Shown: positions 24,472 to 33,510, numbered from the stretch's first letter. The stretch is 64,000 bases of DNA from JACJWR01 sp963842975 (GCA_963842975.1 CAWJIH010000009.1:124001-188000), one strand, 5' to 3'. Made by a program: numbers and translations. The notes: generated by a model from the letters alone, not told the origin.

Positions 24472-24882
24472 ATGGCAGATGCACCGGTGCGCGTGGTTGT
24501 CGCCAAGCCCGGACTGGATGGCCACGACCGAGGCGCGAAGGTGGTGGCGCGGGCTTTGCGGGATGCTGGCATTGAGGTCATCTATACCGGACTGCACCAA
24601 ACCCCCGAGATGATCGTGGAGACCGCGATCCAAGAGGACGCCGCCGCGGTCGGACTATCCGTCCTTTCCGGAGCGCATATGACTCTCTTCCGCCGCGTAC
24701 TCGATCTGTTGAGAGATCGCGGTGCCGCCGACATCGTGGTTTTTGGTGGCGGAATCATTCCCGAAGACGATATCCCGTTGTTGCTGGACATGGGCGTGTC
24801 GCGAGTCTTCACGCCAGGAACACGCACCCAGGACATCGTCGATTGGGTCAACACCACGCTGCAGCCGGCACCTGCCGCCTGA
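24472..24882 (+). CDS. Stand-alone cobalamin-binding domain (methylmalonyl-CoA mutase C-terminal type)
   Basis: 136 residues from the ATG at 24472, with GGGAAGG upstream. The whole protein is a B12-binding Rossmann fold: KPGLDGHDRGAKVVARAL has the DxHxxG motif whose His ligates cobalt, SVLSGAHM and FGGGIIPEDD line the nucleotide tail. It matches the small subunit type of acyl-CoA mutases (isobutyryl-CoA or methylmalonyl-CoA mutase). No large subunit is in the window, so the catalytic partner must be elsewhere. It precedes sucCD; succinyl-CoA is both the mutase product and the SucCD substrate. Confidence 0.9.
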   Translation: MADAPVRVVVAKPGLDGHDRGAKVVARALRDAGIEVIYTGLHQTPEMIVETAIQEDAAAVGLSVLSGAHMTLFRRVLDLLRDRGAADIVVFGGGIIPEDDIPLLLDMGVSRVFTPGTRTQDIVDWVNTTLQPAPAA

Positions 24883-25033
24883 TCGCAGTCGCTGAGGCCT
24901 CGGGCAGGGGGTCTAGGTCGTGTGACAGACGCGCGCAGTAGGGTTCTTGAAGGCTTGTCGGAGTGTGCCGGCAAGGCCCGGCGTGCAGTCGTCGGAATGA
25001 TGACCTGAGGCGAAGAACGGAACGGGTGTATCT

Positions 25034-26212
25034 GTGGATCTATACGAGTACCAAGCCAAGGAGATGTTCGCGGCGCACGGTGTCGCGACCCAAGTGGGCT
25101 CAGTGGTCACCACGCCCACTGCCGCCTTTGAGGCCGCCGAAAAGATCGGCGGCACGGTGGTGGTCAAAGCCCAGGTGAAGACCGGTGGGCGAGGAAAGGC
25201 CGGCGGGGTCAAACTCGCGGATAATCCCGCGGACGCTCAGGCCAAGGCCGAGGGCATCCTCGGCCTCGACATCAAGGGCCACGTCGTGGACAAGGTGCTG
25301 ATCGTGCCAGCCAGCGACATCGCCGAGGAGTACTACGTGTCGTTCCTCGTGGATCGCGCGAACCGTTCCTTCCTGGCGATGGCAAGCGTCGAGGGTGGCG
25401 TCGACATCGAAGAGGTCGCGGCCACGAATCCGGAAGCGCTGGCAAAGATCAACATCGACCCACTCGCCGGTGTCGACCTCGCGAAGGCGGCCGAGATTGT
25501 TGCTGAGGCGAAGTTCCCGGCCGACGTCGCCGAAGGTGTGGCGGAGATGTTGGTGAGTCTTTGGGACGTCTTCGTCGGCGAAGACGCCACGTTGGTCGAG
25601 GTGAACCCCTTGGTCAAAACCCCGAACGGGGACGTGGTCGCGCTCGACGGCAAGGTCACGCTGGACGGCAACGCCAGTTTCCGACACCCCGCGCACGCCG
25701 AACTTGCCGACACCCAGGCCGAGGATCCGCTTGAGCTCAAGGCCGCGGAGAAGGGCCTCAACTACGTCAAACTCTCCGGCGAGGTGGGGATCATCGGTAA
25801 CGGTGCGGGCCTGGTGATGAGCACCCTCGACGTGGTCGCCTACGCCGGCGAAGAATTCGGCGGAGTGAAGCCGGCCAACTTCCTGGACATCGGCGGCGGC
25901 GCTTCAGCTGAGGTGATGGCTGACGGGTTGGAGATCATTCTCGGCGACCCCGACGTGAAGGCGGTGTTCGTCAACGTATTTGGCGGCATCACCGCATGCG
26001 ACGCGGTTGCTGCGGGCATCATCTCGGCGTTCTCGATCCTCGCCGATCGCGGCGAGAAGCCGGACAAGCCACTGGTCGTTCGGCTCGATGGGAACAACGC
26101 AGAGGTGGGACGCACCATCCTGCTGGAGGCCGAGCACGACCTCATTGAAATGGTGGACACGATGGACGACGCGGCCCGCCGGGTCGCCGAACTTGCGGCA
26201 CAAGGAGCCTGA
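25034..26212 (+). CDS. sucC: Succinyl-CoA synthetase beta subunit
   Basis: 392-residue ATP-grasp subunit of the TCA-cycle enzyme that makes succinate and ATP or GTP. MDLYEYQAKEMFAAHGV, KAQVKTGGRGKAGGVKLA and the CoA-ligase part FLDIGGGASAEVM and VFVNVFGGITACD are diagnostic. GTG start. The next gene begins two bases after the stop, so the two subunits are co-translated. Confidence 0.97.
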   Translation: MDLYEYQAKEMFAAHGVATQVGSVVTTPTAAFEAAEKIGGTVVVKAQVKTGGRGKAGGVKLADNPADAQAKAEGILGLDIKGHVVDKVLIVPASDIAEEYYVSFLVDRANRSFLAMASVEGGVDIEEVAATNPEALAKINIDPLAGVDLAKAAEIVAEAKFPADVAEGVAEMLVSLWDVFVGEDATLVEVNPLVKTPNGDVVALDGKVTLDGNASFRHPAHAELADTQAEDPLELKAAEKGLNYVKLSGEVGIIGNGAGLVMSTLDVVAYAGEEFGGVKPANFLDIGGGASAEVMADGLEIILGDPDVKAVFVNVFGGITACDAVAAGIISAFSILADRGEKPDKPLVVRLDGNNAEVGRTILLEAEHDLIEMVDTMDDAARRVAELAAQGA

Positions 26213-26213
26213 C

Positions 26214-27092
26214 GTGGCGATCTTCCTCAACGAAAACTCCCGCATTCTGGTGCAGGGAATCACCGGCTCCGAGGGTGGCAAGCACACCCGCCGGATGATT
26301 GCCGGAGGCACCAACGTGGTGGCTGGAGTGACCCCTGGCAAAGGGGGCCAGTCGGTGCAGGCCGAAGGCAAGGACATCCCGGTGTTCAACTCGGTGGCCG
26401 AGGCGACCGAGGCGACTGGCGCCGACGTCGCGGTTGTGTTTGTGCCGCCGAAGTTCACCAAGGGCGCCGTGGTGGAGGCCGTCGACGCCGGCGTTCCGCT
26501 GGCTGTTGTGATCACCGAGGGCGTGCCGGTGCACGACACCGCCGCGTTCTTCGCCTACGCCGAGGCGTCTGGTACCACCCGCGTGATCGGTCCGAACTGC
26601 CCCGGCCTCATCAGCCCCGGAAAGTCCAACGCGGGCATCATTCCGGCAACGATTACCGGCCCGGGACCGATCGGTTTGGTGTCGAAGTCGGGCACGTTGA
26701 CCTACCAGATGATGTACGAACTGCGCGACATCGGATTTTCCACCGCCCTCGGAATTGGCGGGGACCCGATTATCGGAACCACCCATATCGACGCGCTCGC
26801 CGCTTTCGAGGCTGACCCGGAGACGGAAGCGATCGTGATGATCGGCGAGATCGGTGGCGACGCTGAGGAACGCGCAGCGGCCTACATCGCCGAGCACGTG
26901 TCGAAGCCGGTCGTCGGCTACGTCGCGGGCTTCACCGCACCTGAGGGCAAGACCATGGGGCACGCTGGTGCCATCGTCTCTGGTTCCTCCGGCACCGCTG
27001 CTGCCAAGCAGGAAGCGCTGGAGGCGGTCGGAGTAAAGGTCGGTCGCACCCCTTCGGCAACTGCCAGGTTGATGCGCGAGTTGCTCGACTGA
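26214..27092 (+). CDS. sucD: Succinyl-CoA synthetase alpha subunit
   Basis: 292 residues from the GTG at 26214, which has AAGGAG ten bases upstream; a longer frame would lie inside sucC. The CoA-binding fold begins ILVQGITGSEGGKHT. The phosphohistidine is in KTMGHAGAIVSG, and the ending KVGRTPSATARL is typical. It follows sucC directly. Confidence 0.97.
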   Translation: MAIFLNENSRILVQGITGSEGGKHTRRMIAGGTNVVAGVTPGKGGQSVQAEGKDIPVFNSVAEATEATGADVAVVFVPPKFTKGAVVEAVDAGVPLAVVITEGVPVHDTAAFFAYAEASGTTRVIGPNCPGLISPGKSNAGIIPATITGPGPIGLVSKSGTLTYQMMYELRDIGFSTALGIGGDPIIGTTHIDALAAFEADPETEAIVMIGEIGGDAEERAAAYIAEHVSKPVVGYVAGFTAPEGKTMGHAGAIVSGSSGTAAAKQEALEAVGVKVGRTPSATARLMRELLD

Positions 27093-27153
27093 TCACGGTG
27101 TGGTGCGTGTCGCACCTCGGGCCGCCACCGCGTCGGCTGGGACACTTGGCGTC

Positions 27154-28627
27154 ATGTCTCGACGCCGGTCTCAACGTCGCCCCCGCGGGCGCCACGATCG
27201 ACCTTCGCCTGCACAAGTAGGCGCGGATTCCCGCGCTCGGCCCTGGCGGGTGAGGCGGGGTAGTGCTGCGGTTACTGTCGATCTCACCGACCCGACAGCG
27301 GCGGCGGTTGGTGCCGAACGCAACAGGCGTCGCCGGCGGATCCACAGCGACGCCACGATGCACCCGCTGCTCAACGGGGCGATTGCCGCGCTGACGGTTG
27401 CGGCACTGTCGTTCGTGGTGGTGCTCGGCGTCACCGTGATTGGCTGGGTGTTGGCCGCGGATCACTCGAGTTTGGGGGCGATGTTCCAGGTAGCGATTCT
27501 CGGCTGGTTGACCGTCCACTTGGTGCCGGTGAGTACGGTGGGCGGCTGGCTGTGGCTGCCCCCGCTGGTACTGACAGTCGGCGTCGGATGGTTGGCTCGG
27601 CGGGTTGGCCAGACAACACTGCGCCGGGGAAGTGTCACCGACGCGGCCGCGCGTTGGCGCGTTTTCGGTGCCGCCGCGGTGACCTATGCGGCCCTGGCCA
27701 CGGTGCTGGCCTGGGCCGCGACCGGACCAGCGGCTCGGGTCCCGCTCTGGTTGGTGCCGTTCGCCACTGCCGCAGTGTTCGCAGTGGGCTTCGCGCCGGT
27801 GATTGCACGGACATCCCAGCGTCGGGCCGATCTTCGTCGGGCGGATACCTGAGGCGTACCTCAGCGAACTGCGCGCGGCCCTCAAGGGGTTGGCCGTGCT
27901 TGCCATTGGCGGCGCCGCTGTGCTGCTCGCGGCCATGGTTGCCTCCTGGGGCCAAATACAGGAGATCTCGGCTGACCTGCGCCCCGGATTCTCCGGCACC
28001 CTCGTGCTGATCTTGGCAACTCTGGTCTATCTGCCGACGGCGGTCGTGTGGGCGGCGTCTTTTCTCACGGGGGCGGGTGTCTCGCTGGGCGAAGGCGCAG
28101 CGGCCACGCCGTTCGCGGTCACCATCGGCGATCTGCCAAGCATCCCGCTGCTCGCAGCGGCTCCCGATCGGTACCGGTGGTGGTACCTGGTGGGGCTCGT
28201 AGTCGCGCTGGCCGCGGGTGTGGTCACTGCGCGAGCCGTGACCGGCTCGATCGAAACGCCGTCCCAATACGATCGGTTGATCCCGCGGCTGCGAGCCGCC
28301 GTGATGGCTGCTGCGATGGCAGGCGTAGCTGGAGTGCTCACGCACGGCACCTTGGGCGGGCGACTATCGGACATTGGCCCGAATCCGGCGATGCTTGCGT
28401 TGTCGGTGCTGGTCTGGTTCCTTCTTGGTGCGGCCGTCGTGAGCGGGTTGGAGCTGGTCGGTTTCACGCCGCGACGCACCCGCTCGAGCCGCCGTACCGG
28501 CCGCACCAGGAGCCGCACCGGCTCTACCTTCCAGGAGGCCCGACTCGGCGCCGAGGAGGTTCCGAGTTGGTCCCAGGACCGCACTGTGGTGCTTGCTGAC
28601 GAGGATGCGTCAGACTTAGGCCGCTAG
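27154..28627 (+). pseudogene. DUF6350 multi-pass membrane protein, split by a frameshift
   Basis: Two overlapping frames together make one DUF6350-type protein. The first half (27154-27852) starts MSRRRSQRR, has a long basic N-terminus and about five hydrophobic helices, and stops after QRRADLRRADT. The second half, open from about 27803 to 28627 in the next frame, continues at EAYLSELRAALKGL with about six further helices and a basic, Arg-rich C-terminus. Neither half is a normal family length. A one-base excess in 27803-27852, for example in the GGG of CGTCGGGCGG, would explain it. The gene lies between sucD and purN, as in other actinobacteria. The function of the family is unknown. Confidence 0.75.
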
Positions 28628-28707
28628 GCGGTAGCGGGAGGCGTGGCGGCAAGGTGCCGGGCCGGTGCCGCCGTGTTCGACCGATACGGAAATGAGGCCG
28701 GTGTTCT

Positions 28708-29343
28708 GTGGAACATGAGGACGAGACAGGCCACGCCCCATTGCGGGTAGTGGTTCTGCTCTCCGGTGCCGGCTCGACGATGGCTGCGCTGCTTGACCCG
28801 CCAACGTCAGGACACGCGCCGTTCCAGATCGTCGCGGTTGGCTCGGACCGGGAAGACGCGGGTGGCCTCCGAATCGCATCGGCAGCTGGGATCCCGACAT
28901 TCGCGGTTGCGCCCGCCAAGCACCCCACGCGACCGGCATGGAACACCGCGCTGGCCGAGGCGATCGACGCCTATCGACCGGATCTGGTGCTCAGTGCCGG
29001 TTTCATGCGGATCCTGGACGAATCATTCGTTCGCCGCTACTCGCCGTGGCTGCTCAACACCCACCCGGCGTTGTTGCCGGCGTTTCCGGGCGCCCACGCC
29101 GTTCGGGACGCGTTGGCCTACGGCGTGCAGGTGACGGGGGCTACGATCCATATCGTCGATGCGGGGGTCGACACCGGCCCGATTGTGGCGCAGCAGGCGG
29201 TGCCGGTGCACCCGAACGACGACGAAGCGAGCCTGCACGAACGAATCAAGGCCGTCGAACGAGTATTGCTTGTCTCCGTGATGACGTCGCTTGCGAGGAA
29301 CCGGACCCTTCGAATTGATGGAAGAAAGGTGCACCTGACATGA
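28708..29343 (+). CDS. purN: Phosphoribosylglycinamide formyltransferase
   Basis: 211-residue folate-dependent GAR transformylase of purine synthesis. VVLLSGAGSTMAAL begins the fold; the catalytic Asn-His pair is in LLNTHPALLPAFPG and the Asp in DAGVDTGPIVAQ. GTG start at 28708 after GAGG. The stop overlaps purH by four bases (ATGA), so the two purine genes are coupled. Confidence 0.95.
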   Translation: MEHEDETGHAPLRVVVLLSGAGSTMAALLDPPTSGHAPFQIVAVGSDREDAGGLRIASAAGIPTFAVAPAKHPTRPAWNTALAEAIDAYRPDLVLSAGFMRILDESFVRRYSPWLLNTHPALLPAFPGAHAVRDALAYGVQVTGATIHIVDAGVDTGPIVAQQAVPVHPNDDEASLHERIKAVERVLLVSVMTSLARNRTLRIDGRKVHLT

Positions 29344-30908
29344 GCCGGAATGAGATTCGCCGGGCCCTGGTCTCGGTCTACGACAAGACCGGTCTGGAGC
29401 AACTGGCCGAGGGTTTGCACGCTGCCGGAGTCGAGTTGGTTTCGACCGGGTCGACTGCGGCCCGAATTTCCGCAGCGGGGGTGCCGGTGACATCAGTGTC
29501 GGACGTGACCGGCTTTCCGGAGTGCCTCGATGGCAGGGTGAAGACCCTGCACCCGGCGATTCACGGTGGGATCCTCGCCGATCGCCGCAAACCCGAACAC
29601 AGCGAGCAGTTGGCCGAACTCGGAGTTGCCCCATTCGATCTCGTCGTGGTGAACCTCTACCCCTTCGCCGACACCGTGGCCAGCGGCGCAGACGACGATG
29701 CCTGCATCGAGCAGATCGATATCGGTGGCCCGGCGATGGTTCGCGCCGCTGCGAAGAACCACCCAAGTGTCGCCGTGGTGGTGTCCCCGGAACGCTACGC
29801 AGAGGTACTGGCTGCTGTCCGGGATGGCGGCTTCACGCTGCAGCAACGACGCGAGTTGGCAGTCGACGCCTTCCGTCACACCGCCGCCTACGACGTTGCG
29901 GTGGCGACCTGGCTCGATTCGGTGGTGTCCCCCGACCAGGCCACCGCTGGCATGCCCGGCTGGGTCGCTGGCGTGTGGCAACGCGCCGAGGTGCTGCGCT
30001 ATGGCGAGAACCCGCATCAGCCCGCAGCCATGTATGTCACCGAATCTGCCAACGTGGCCGGCGGCATCGCACGAGCCGAGCAGCTCCACGGCAAGGCCAT
30101 GTCGTACAACAACTACGTCGACGCTGATGCGGCCTACCGCAGTGCGTATGACTTCGACGAGCCAGCTGTGGCGATCATCAAACACGCGAATCCGTGCGGC
30201 CTGGCGATCGGCGGCGACATCGCCGAGGCGCATCGACTGGCCCATGAGACCGATCCGGTGTCGGCTTTTGGTGGCGTGATCTCGGCCAACCGACCAGTGT
30301 CGCTGGACATGGCACGCCAGGTGGCCGACGTGTTCACGGAAGTGATCGTGGCACCCGGCTACGACGCCGAGGCGCTGGAGCTACTGCGAGCCAAGAAGAA
30401 CATCCGCATTCTGGTCGCGGATCCGGTGCCGAGTGGGCCAGCGGTGGAGCAACGATTCATCACCGGCGGGTTGCTGCGGCAGGAATCGGATCGAATCAAC
30501 GCAGCTGGGGATGATCCGGCGAACTGGACCCTGGCGTGCGGTGACGCGGCCGATCCGGCAACCCTGGCGGACTTGAATTTCGCGTGGCGAGCCGTGCGCT
30601 CAGCAAAGTCGAACGCCATCCTGCTGGCGGCAGACGGTGCCGCCGTCGGTATCGGGATGGGTCAGGTCAACCGGGTTGATGCGGCCAAGCTTGCGGTCGC
30701 GCGGGCGGGTGAAGATCGCGCTCGCGGATCGGTTGCTGCATCGGACGCCTTCTTCCCGTTCCCGGACGGGCTGGAGGTGCTCGCGGAGGCCGGAGTGCGT
30801 GCGGTGGTGCAACCGGGCGGTTCGGTGCGCGACGACGAAGTGATCAGGGCCGCGCGCGCCGCCGGAATGACCATGTATCTCACTGGCACCCGGCATTTTT
30901 TCCACTAG
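29340..30908 (+). CDS. purH: Bifunctional AICAR transformylase/IMP cyclohydrolase
   Basis: 522-residue enzyme for the last two steps to IMP. The N-terminal MGS-like cyclohydrolase part reads LVSVYDKTGLEQLAEGL, with VKTLHPAIHGGIL. The transformylase part has the KH pair in AIIKHANPCGLAIG and ends PGGSVRDDEVIRAA and GTRHFFH, the usual terminus. IMP made here feeds guaB and guaA in this same window. Confidence 0.97.
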   Translation: MSRNEIRRALVSVYDKTGLEQLAEGLHAAGVELVSTGSTAARISAAGVPVTSVSDVTGFPECLDGRVKTLHPAIHGGILADRRKPEHSEQLAELGVAPFDLVVVNLYPFADTVASGADDDACIEQIDIGGPAMVRAAAKNHPSVAVVVSPERYAEVLAAVRDGGFTLQQRRELAVDAFRHTAAYDVAVATWLDSVVSPDQATAGMPGWVAGVWQRAEVLRYGENPHQPAAMYVTESANVAGGIARAEQLHGKAMSYNNYVDADAAYRSAYDFDEPAVAIIKHANPCGLAIGGDIAEAHRLAHETDPVSAFGGVISANRPVSLDMARQVADVFTEVIVAPGYDAEALELLRAKKNIRILVADPVPSGPAVEQRFITGGLLRQESDRINAAGDDPANWTLACGDAADPATLADLNFAWRAVRSAKSNAILLAADGAAVGIGMGQVNRVDAAKLAVARAGEDRARGSVAASDAFFPFPDGLEVLAEAGVRAVVQPGGSVRDDEVIRAARAAGMTMYLTGTRHFFH

Positions 30909-31000
30909 CGAGACCCTGTGGCCGGTGGTGAGACTCGAATTGTTTTCGCCGTGGCCTGTCGGGAGACACGTGTGAGTCACTTATGCGCCACAATTCGGCC

Positions 31001-31669
31001 ATGAGCGAGCTAGAAATCGATCCCGCAACGTTAACCAGGCTGGAAAACGTCGTCGACGGGTTGGTGGCACACACCCAGGGAACGGTGCATCGCCATGACC
31101 TGCGTGACTTGGTGGTCGCCAAGTACACCGACCTCGCCGCCGAGGCGAAGGTGACGACTTTCCTTCCTGTCCTTGCCGGGAACCTGGCGTTGGAGCAGAT
31201 CGAGGCGGAGCAGGATCAGGTATCCGACCAGGTCGACGGATTGCCCTCAATCCTCGTGCTGGATGAACACAACTCGACCCGGTCGCAAGCGGCCTGTGCG
31301 CTGATCAAGTTCTACGCGCCAGGGCGTTTTCGCGTCTCCTCGGCGGGGTTGAAGCCCAATGGTTCGCTGAACCCGGCACTCACGACGGAACTTGGCGAAG
31401 TGGGGTGGGAACTCACTGATTCACCCACACAGGTCACACCTGAGCAGATCGCAGACGCGGACTACGTGATCGCGATCGGAACCGACGGCGTTGACTGGGA
31501 CGACCCGGCACCGAACACGACCCGCTGGACGATTGCCGAAGCTGGATCAACCCCGGATCGGTCGGTGCATGAGGTGCTGGTGGAGGTCGACTCCAACGTG
31601 CGGGCGTTCCTGCGCAGCATCGATCCTGATCACGATCTGCACCCGGCGGTGATTGCGCCAGCGGAGTAG
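31001..31669 (+). CDS. ArsC/low-molecular-weight phosphatase-fold protein lacking the catalytic Cys
   Basis: 222 residues from the ATG at 31001. Residues 1-65 form the three-helix bundle found ahead of actinobacterial arsenate reductases (VVDGLVAHTQGTVHRHDLRD). The rest is an LMW-PTP/ArsC fold, but the phosphate loop C-x5-R reads D-EHNST-R in LVLDEHNSTRSQ, so the nucleophilic Cys is Asp. The second ArsC cysteine region reads AIGTDGVDWDD and also has no Cys. RSQ, SAGL and the WDDP turn are kept. It is probably a pseudoenzyme that binds an oxyanion or a protein partner. No ars genes are nearby. Confidence 0.75.
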   Translation: MSELEIDPATLTRLENVVDGLVAHTQGTVHRHDLRDLVVAKYTDLAAEAKVTTFLPVLAGNLALEQIEAEQDQVSDQVDGLPSILVLDEHNSTRSQAACALIKFYAPGRFRVSSAGLKPNGSLNPALTTELGEVGWELTDSPTQVTPEQIADADYVIAIGTDGVDWDDPAPNTTRWTIAEAGSTPDRSVHEVLVEVDSNVRAFLRSIDPDHDLHPAVIAPAE

Positions 31670-31727
31670 GACTCGCTCGCTGGCGGTGGATCACCATGGC
31701 CGAGCCCGCCGGGCCTGAGCCGGATCG

Positions 31728-32696
31728 CTAGTCATTCATGGTGAGCACCACTTTGCCGGTGGTTGCCCGGGCGCGGAGGTCTTCATGTGCCTGGCGGGCC
31801 TGCGCTAGCGGGTATTCGTGGCCGGGTAGTGGAGTGATCGCGCCTTCAGCGATCAACGACACCAACTCCGCGAGGGGCTGGGCGACGCCGGTGACTGGAT
31901 CCGCTGTGATCACGTCTGTGAGCCAGAATCCGATCACACTGTGCGAACCCACCATCAAGGTGCCGGGAGCCACGGGGGTCGGGGGTGTCCGTGAGGCCAT
32001 CCCGAAAGTCACCAAGCGGCCGAAGCGGCCCAGCGCTGCCAACGACGCATCAAACACGCTGCCGCCAGTCATCTCGAGCACGATGTCGACGCCCTTTGAT
32101 CCGTTCGCCTCTGTCAGTAAGTCCGCCAAGTCTTCCGCGGCTGGGTCGATCGCGATGTCGGCACCAAGATCCAGGGCAATCTGGCGCTTCGCCTCGCTGC
32201 TGGCGGTGGCAATCACCCGTCCGGCGCCCCAGGCCTTGGCCAGTTGGACCGCGAGGCTGCCGACGCCGCCGGCCGCCGCGTGCACCACGACGGTCTCACC
32301 GGGTTGCATACGGCCAGAAGTACGCAGGAGGTGCCAGGCGGTGAGGCCTTGCACCAGTAGGGACAATGCGGTGGTCGCAGGCATGTCGTCGGGCACCTCG
32401 AAGACGTCGGTGGGACGCACGAGTACTTTCTCCGCGTACCCGCCGGTGCCCTTGGTGAAGCCGCAGACCCTTCGGCCGTCGGGGGTTCGCCCGAGCACCT
32501 CACTACCGGGGATCATCGGTAGCGTCTGACGCGACAGGTAGGAGTTCTCGACTGCGTGGGTGTCGGCGTAGTTCACCCCGGCCGCCTCGACGTCGATCAG
32601 TACGAGTTTGCCGTCGGCCGGTGGGGTGGGGTCGGGTACCTCGGCCACTTCGAGAACCTCGGGACCGCCGAACTCTGTGAGTTGAATTGCGCGCAT
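31728..32696 (-). CDS. Zinc-free medium-chain dehydrogenase, quinone oxidoreductase family
   Basis: 322 residues. MRAIQLTEFGGPEVLEV is the usual start of NADPH:quinone reductases of the MDR family, without the catalytic zinc ligands. The NADPH fold carries VHAAAGGVGSLAVQLAKAWG and DIVLEMTGGSVFD. It reduces quinones or alpha,beta-unsaturated carbonyls with NADPH in the cytoplasm. The start ATG has TAGCCT six bases upstream. Confidence 0.9.
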   Translation of the reverse strand: MRAIQLTEFGGPEVLEVAEVPDPTPPADGKLVLIDVEAAGVNYADTHAVENSYLSRQTLPMIPGSEVLGRTPDGRRVCGFTKGTGGYAEKVLVRPTDVFEVPDDMPATTALSLLVQGLTAWHLLRTSGRMQPGETVVVHAAAGGVGSLAVQLAKAWGAGRVIATASSEAKRQIALDLGADIAIDPAAEDLADLLTEANGSKGVDIVLEMTGGSVFDASLAALGRFGRLVTFGMASRTPPTPVAPGTLMVGSHSVIGFWLTDVITADPVTGVAQPLAELVSLIAEGAITPLPGHEYPLAQARQAHEDLRARATTGKVVLTMND

Positions 32697-32702
32697 GATC
32701 GC

Positions 32703-32708
32703 AGGCTA
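32703..32708 (-). promoter_or_regulatory. -10 hexamer of a leaderless promoter
   Basis: On the minus strand TAGCCT is six bases before the ATG at 32696. Confidence 0.5.
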
Positions 32709-32725
32709 GCGTCAGTTCGTCCCCG

Positions 32726-33127
32726 CTACTGCGGCACCAGTCGGCTGACCTGGGGGAAGGCGTCGAATCCGGTATCGAAGGTGGCGACCGTAGAGACTCC
32801 ATGACTTGCCATGACGGCTACGTGGAGGGCATCACGCACGGATGACCGGTGTTGGGCCAGCAGTCGAACCGCCGCATCCGTGTCCGCCAGCGTCACCGGC
32901 AGGATCGCAAGGCAGAGGTCGGTAATCAGGTGGTACACCTCCGCGGCCACTTCAGGCCTACCGAGGCGGTGGTATCGATGAAGAATCTCCTGCAGGACTT
33001 CGGTGCTCGTGACTAACTCGATCGACTTGTCGTGTGCCTGTTGCAGCAAACGCAGCGAGGGCTCCTTGTGGGCATGGGCGGCTCCGGCCGCGTACATCGC
33101 CACGTTCGAGTCCAGGAAGACGCTCAC
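32726..33127 (-). CDS. vapC: PIN-domain toxin of a VapBC pair
   Basis: 133-residue PIN-domain nuclease. The acidic active site is visible: D6 in VFLDSNVAMY, E43 in TSTEVLQE, the Asp of RDALHVAVM and the Asp of ATFDTGFD. VapC toxins cleave specific tRNAs or rRNA when freed from antitoxin. The gene overlaps the antitoxin gene by four bases (ATGA) and is transcribed after it. Confidence 0.9.
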   Translation of the reverse strand: MSVFLDSNVAMYAAGAAHAHKEPSLRLLQQAHDKSIELVTSTEVLQEILHRYHRLGRPEVAAEVYHLITDLCLAILPVTLADTDAAVRLLAQHRSSVRDALHVAVMASHGVSTVATFDTGFDAFPQVSRLVPQ

Positions 33128-33351
33128 CGATGGCGACTTTCGATCTCCTCCAGCATCTGTTCGATGTCCGCAGTTGGAGCGTTGATTTGGCTCAACCGCG
33201 AGACGGGATCGCTACTGGTGAGTTGAGCCGCCATGGCGGCTTCGAGAGCTGAGCGCACGAATTCCCCCTTTGATACGCGCGAACGGGCTGCCGCTTGCGT
33301 GAGCCGGTCGTTGAGCTCTTCGGCTATGAGCACCTGAAGCCTATGACTCAT
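33124..33351 (-). CDS. vapB: Ribbon-helix-helix antitoxin of a VapBC pair
   Basis: 75 residues. The N-terminal half, MSHRLQVLIAEELNDRL and SRVSKGEFVRSALEAA, is a ribbon-helix-helix DNA-binding unit. The acidic tail ADIEQMLEEIESRHR would wrap the toxin. The pair normally represses its own promoter. TAACAT six bases before the ATG suggests a leaderless transcript. Confidence 0.88.
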   Translation of the reverse strand: MSHRLQVLIAEELNDRLTQAAARSRVSKGEFVRSALEAAMAAQLTSSDPVSRLSQINAPTADIEQMLEEIESRHR

Positions 33352-33357
33352 ATGAGC

Positions 33358-33363
33358 ATGTTA
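33358..33363 (-). promoter_or_regulatory. -10 hexamer of the vapBC promoter (leaderless)
   Basis: TAACAT on the minus strand is six bases before the vapB ATG. CATATGAGCATG, which covers the start, is partly palindromic and could be the VapBC operator. Confidence 0.45.
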
Positions 33364-33390
33364 GCACCTGCTCCGGCGATGGCGCGCCCC

Positions 33391-33430
33391 TCGCGCCTCG
33401 CGCCTCGCGCCTCGCGCCTCGCGCCTCGCG
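33391..33430. repeat. Heptamer tandem repeat
   Basis: Five perfect copies of TCGCGCC (33391-33425) followed by a partial TCGCG that runs into the palindromic repeat. It lies in noncoding DNA upstream of vapB and probably varies in copy number by replication slippage. Confidence 0.9.
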
Positions 33431-33501
33431 CAAAATCGACCACGGCGGACAAAATCGACCACGAATCCTGGTCGATTCTGCGTGTCCCGGTCGATTTTGC
33501 G
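33429..33501. repeat. 73-bp nested palindromic repeat, copy 1
   Basis: Outer arms CGCAAAATCGACC (33429-33441) and GGTCGATTTTGCG (33489-33501) are perfect complements. Inner arms at 33450-33461 and 33469-33480 (CAAAATCGACCA / TGGTCGATTCTG, one mismatch) close a 7-base loop. Copy 2 at 36204-36276 has the same length and matches at 65 of 73 positions. Similarity extends outward to CCTCGCG before and GGAAGCCG after. There is no reading frame inside. Confidence 0.93.
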
Positions 33502-33510
33502 GGGAAGCCG

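Noticed and set aside
27100..27153. GTG at 27100 as start of the DUF6350 gene
   Set aside because: It directly abuts sucD without a ribosome binding site; the ATG at 27154 begins a basic N-terminus that suits a membrane protein.
31704..31714. Terminator GCCCG-C-CGGGC between convergent genes
   Set aside because: The loop would be one base and no T-run follows on either strand.
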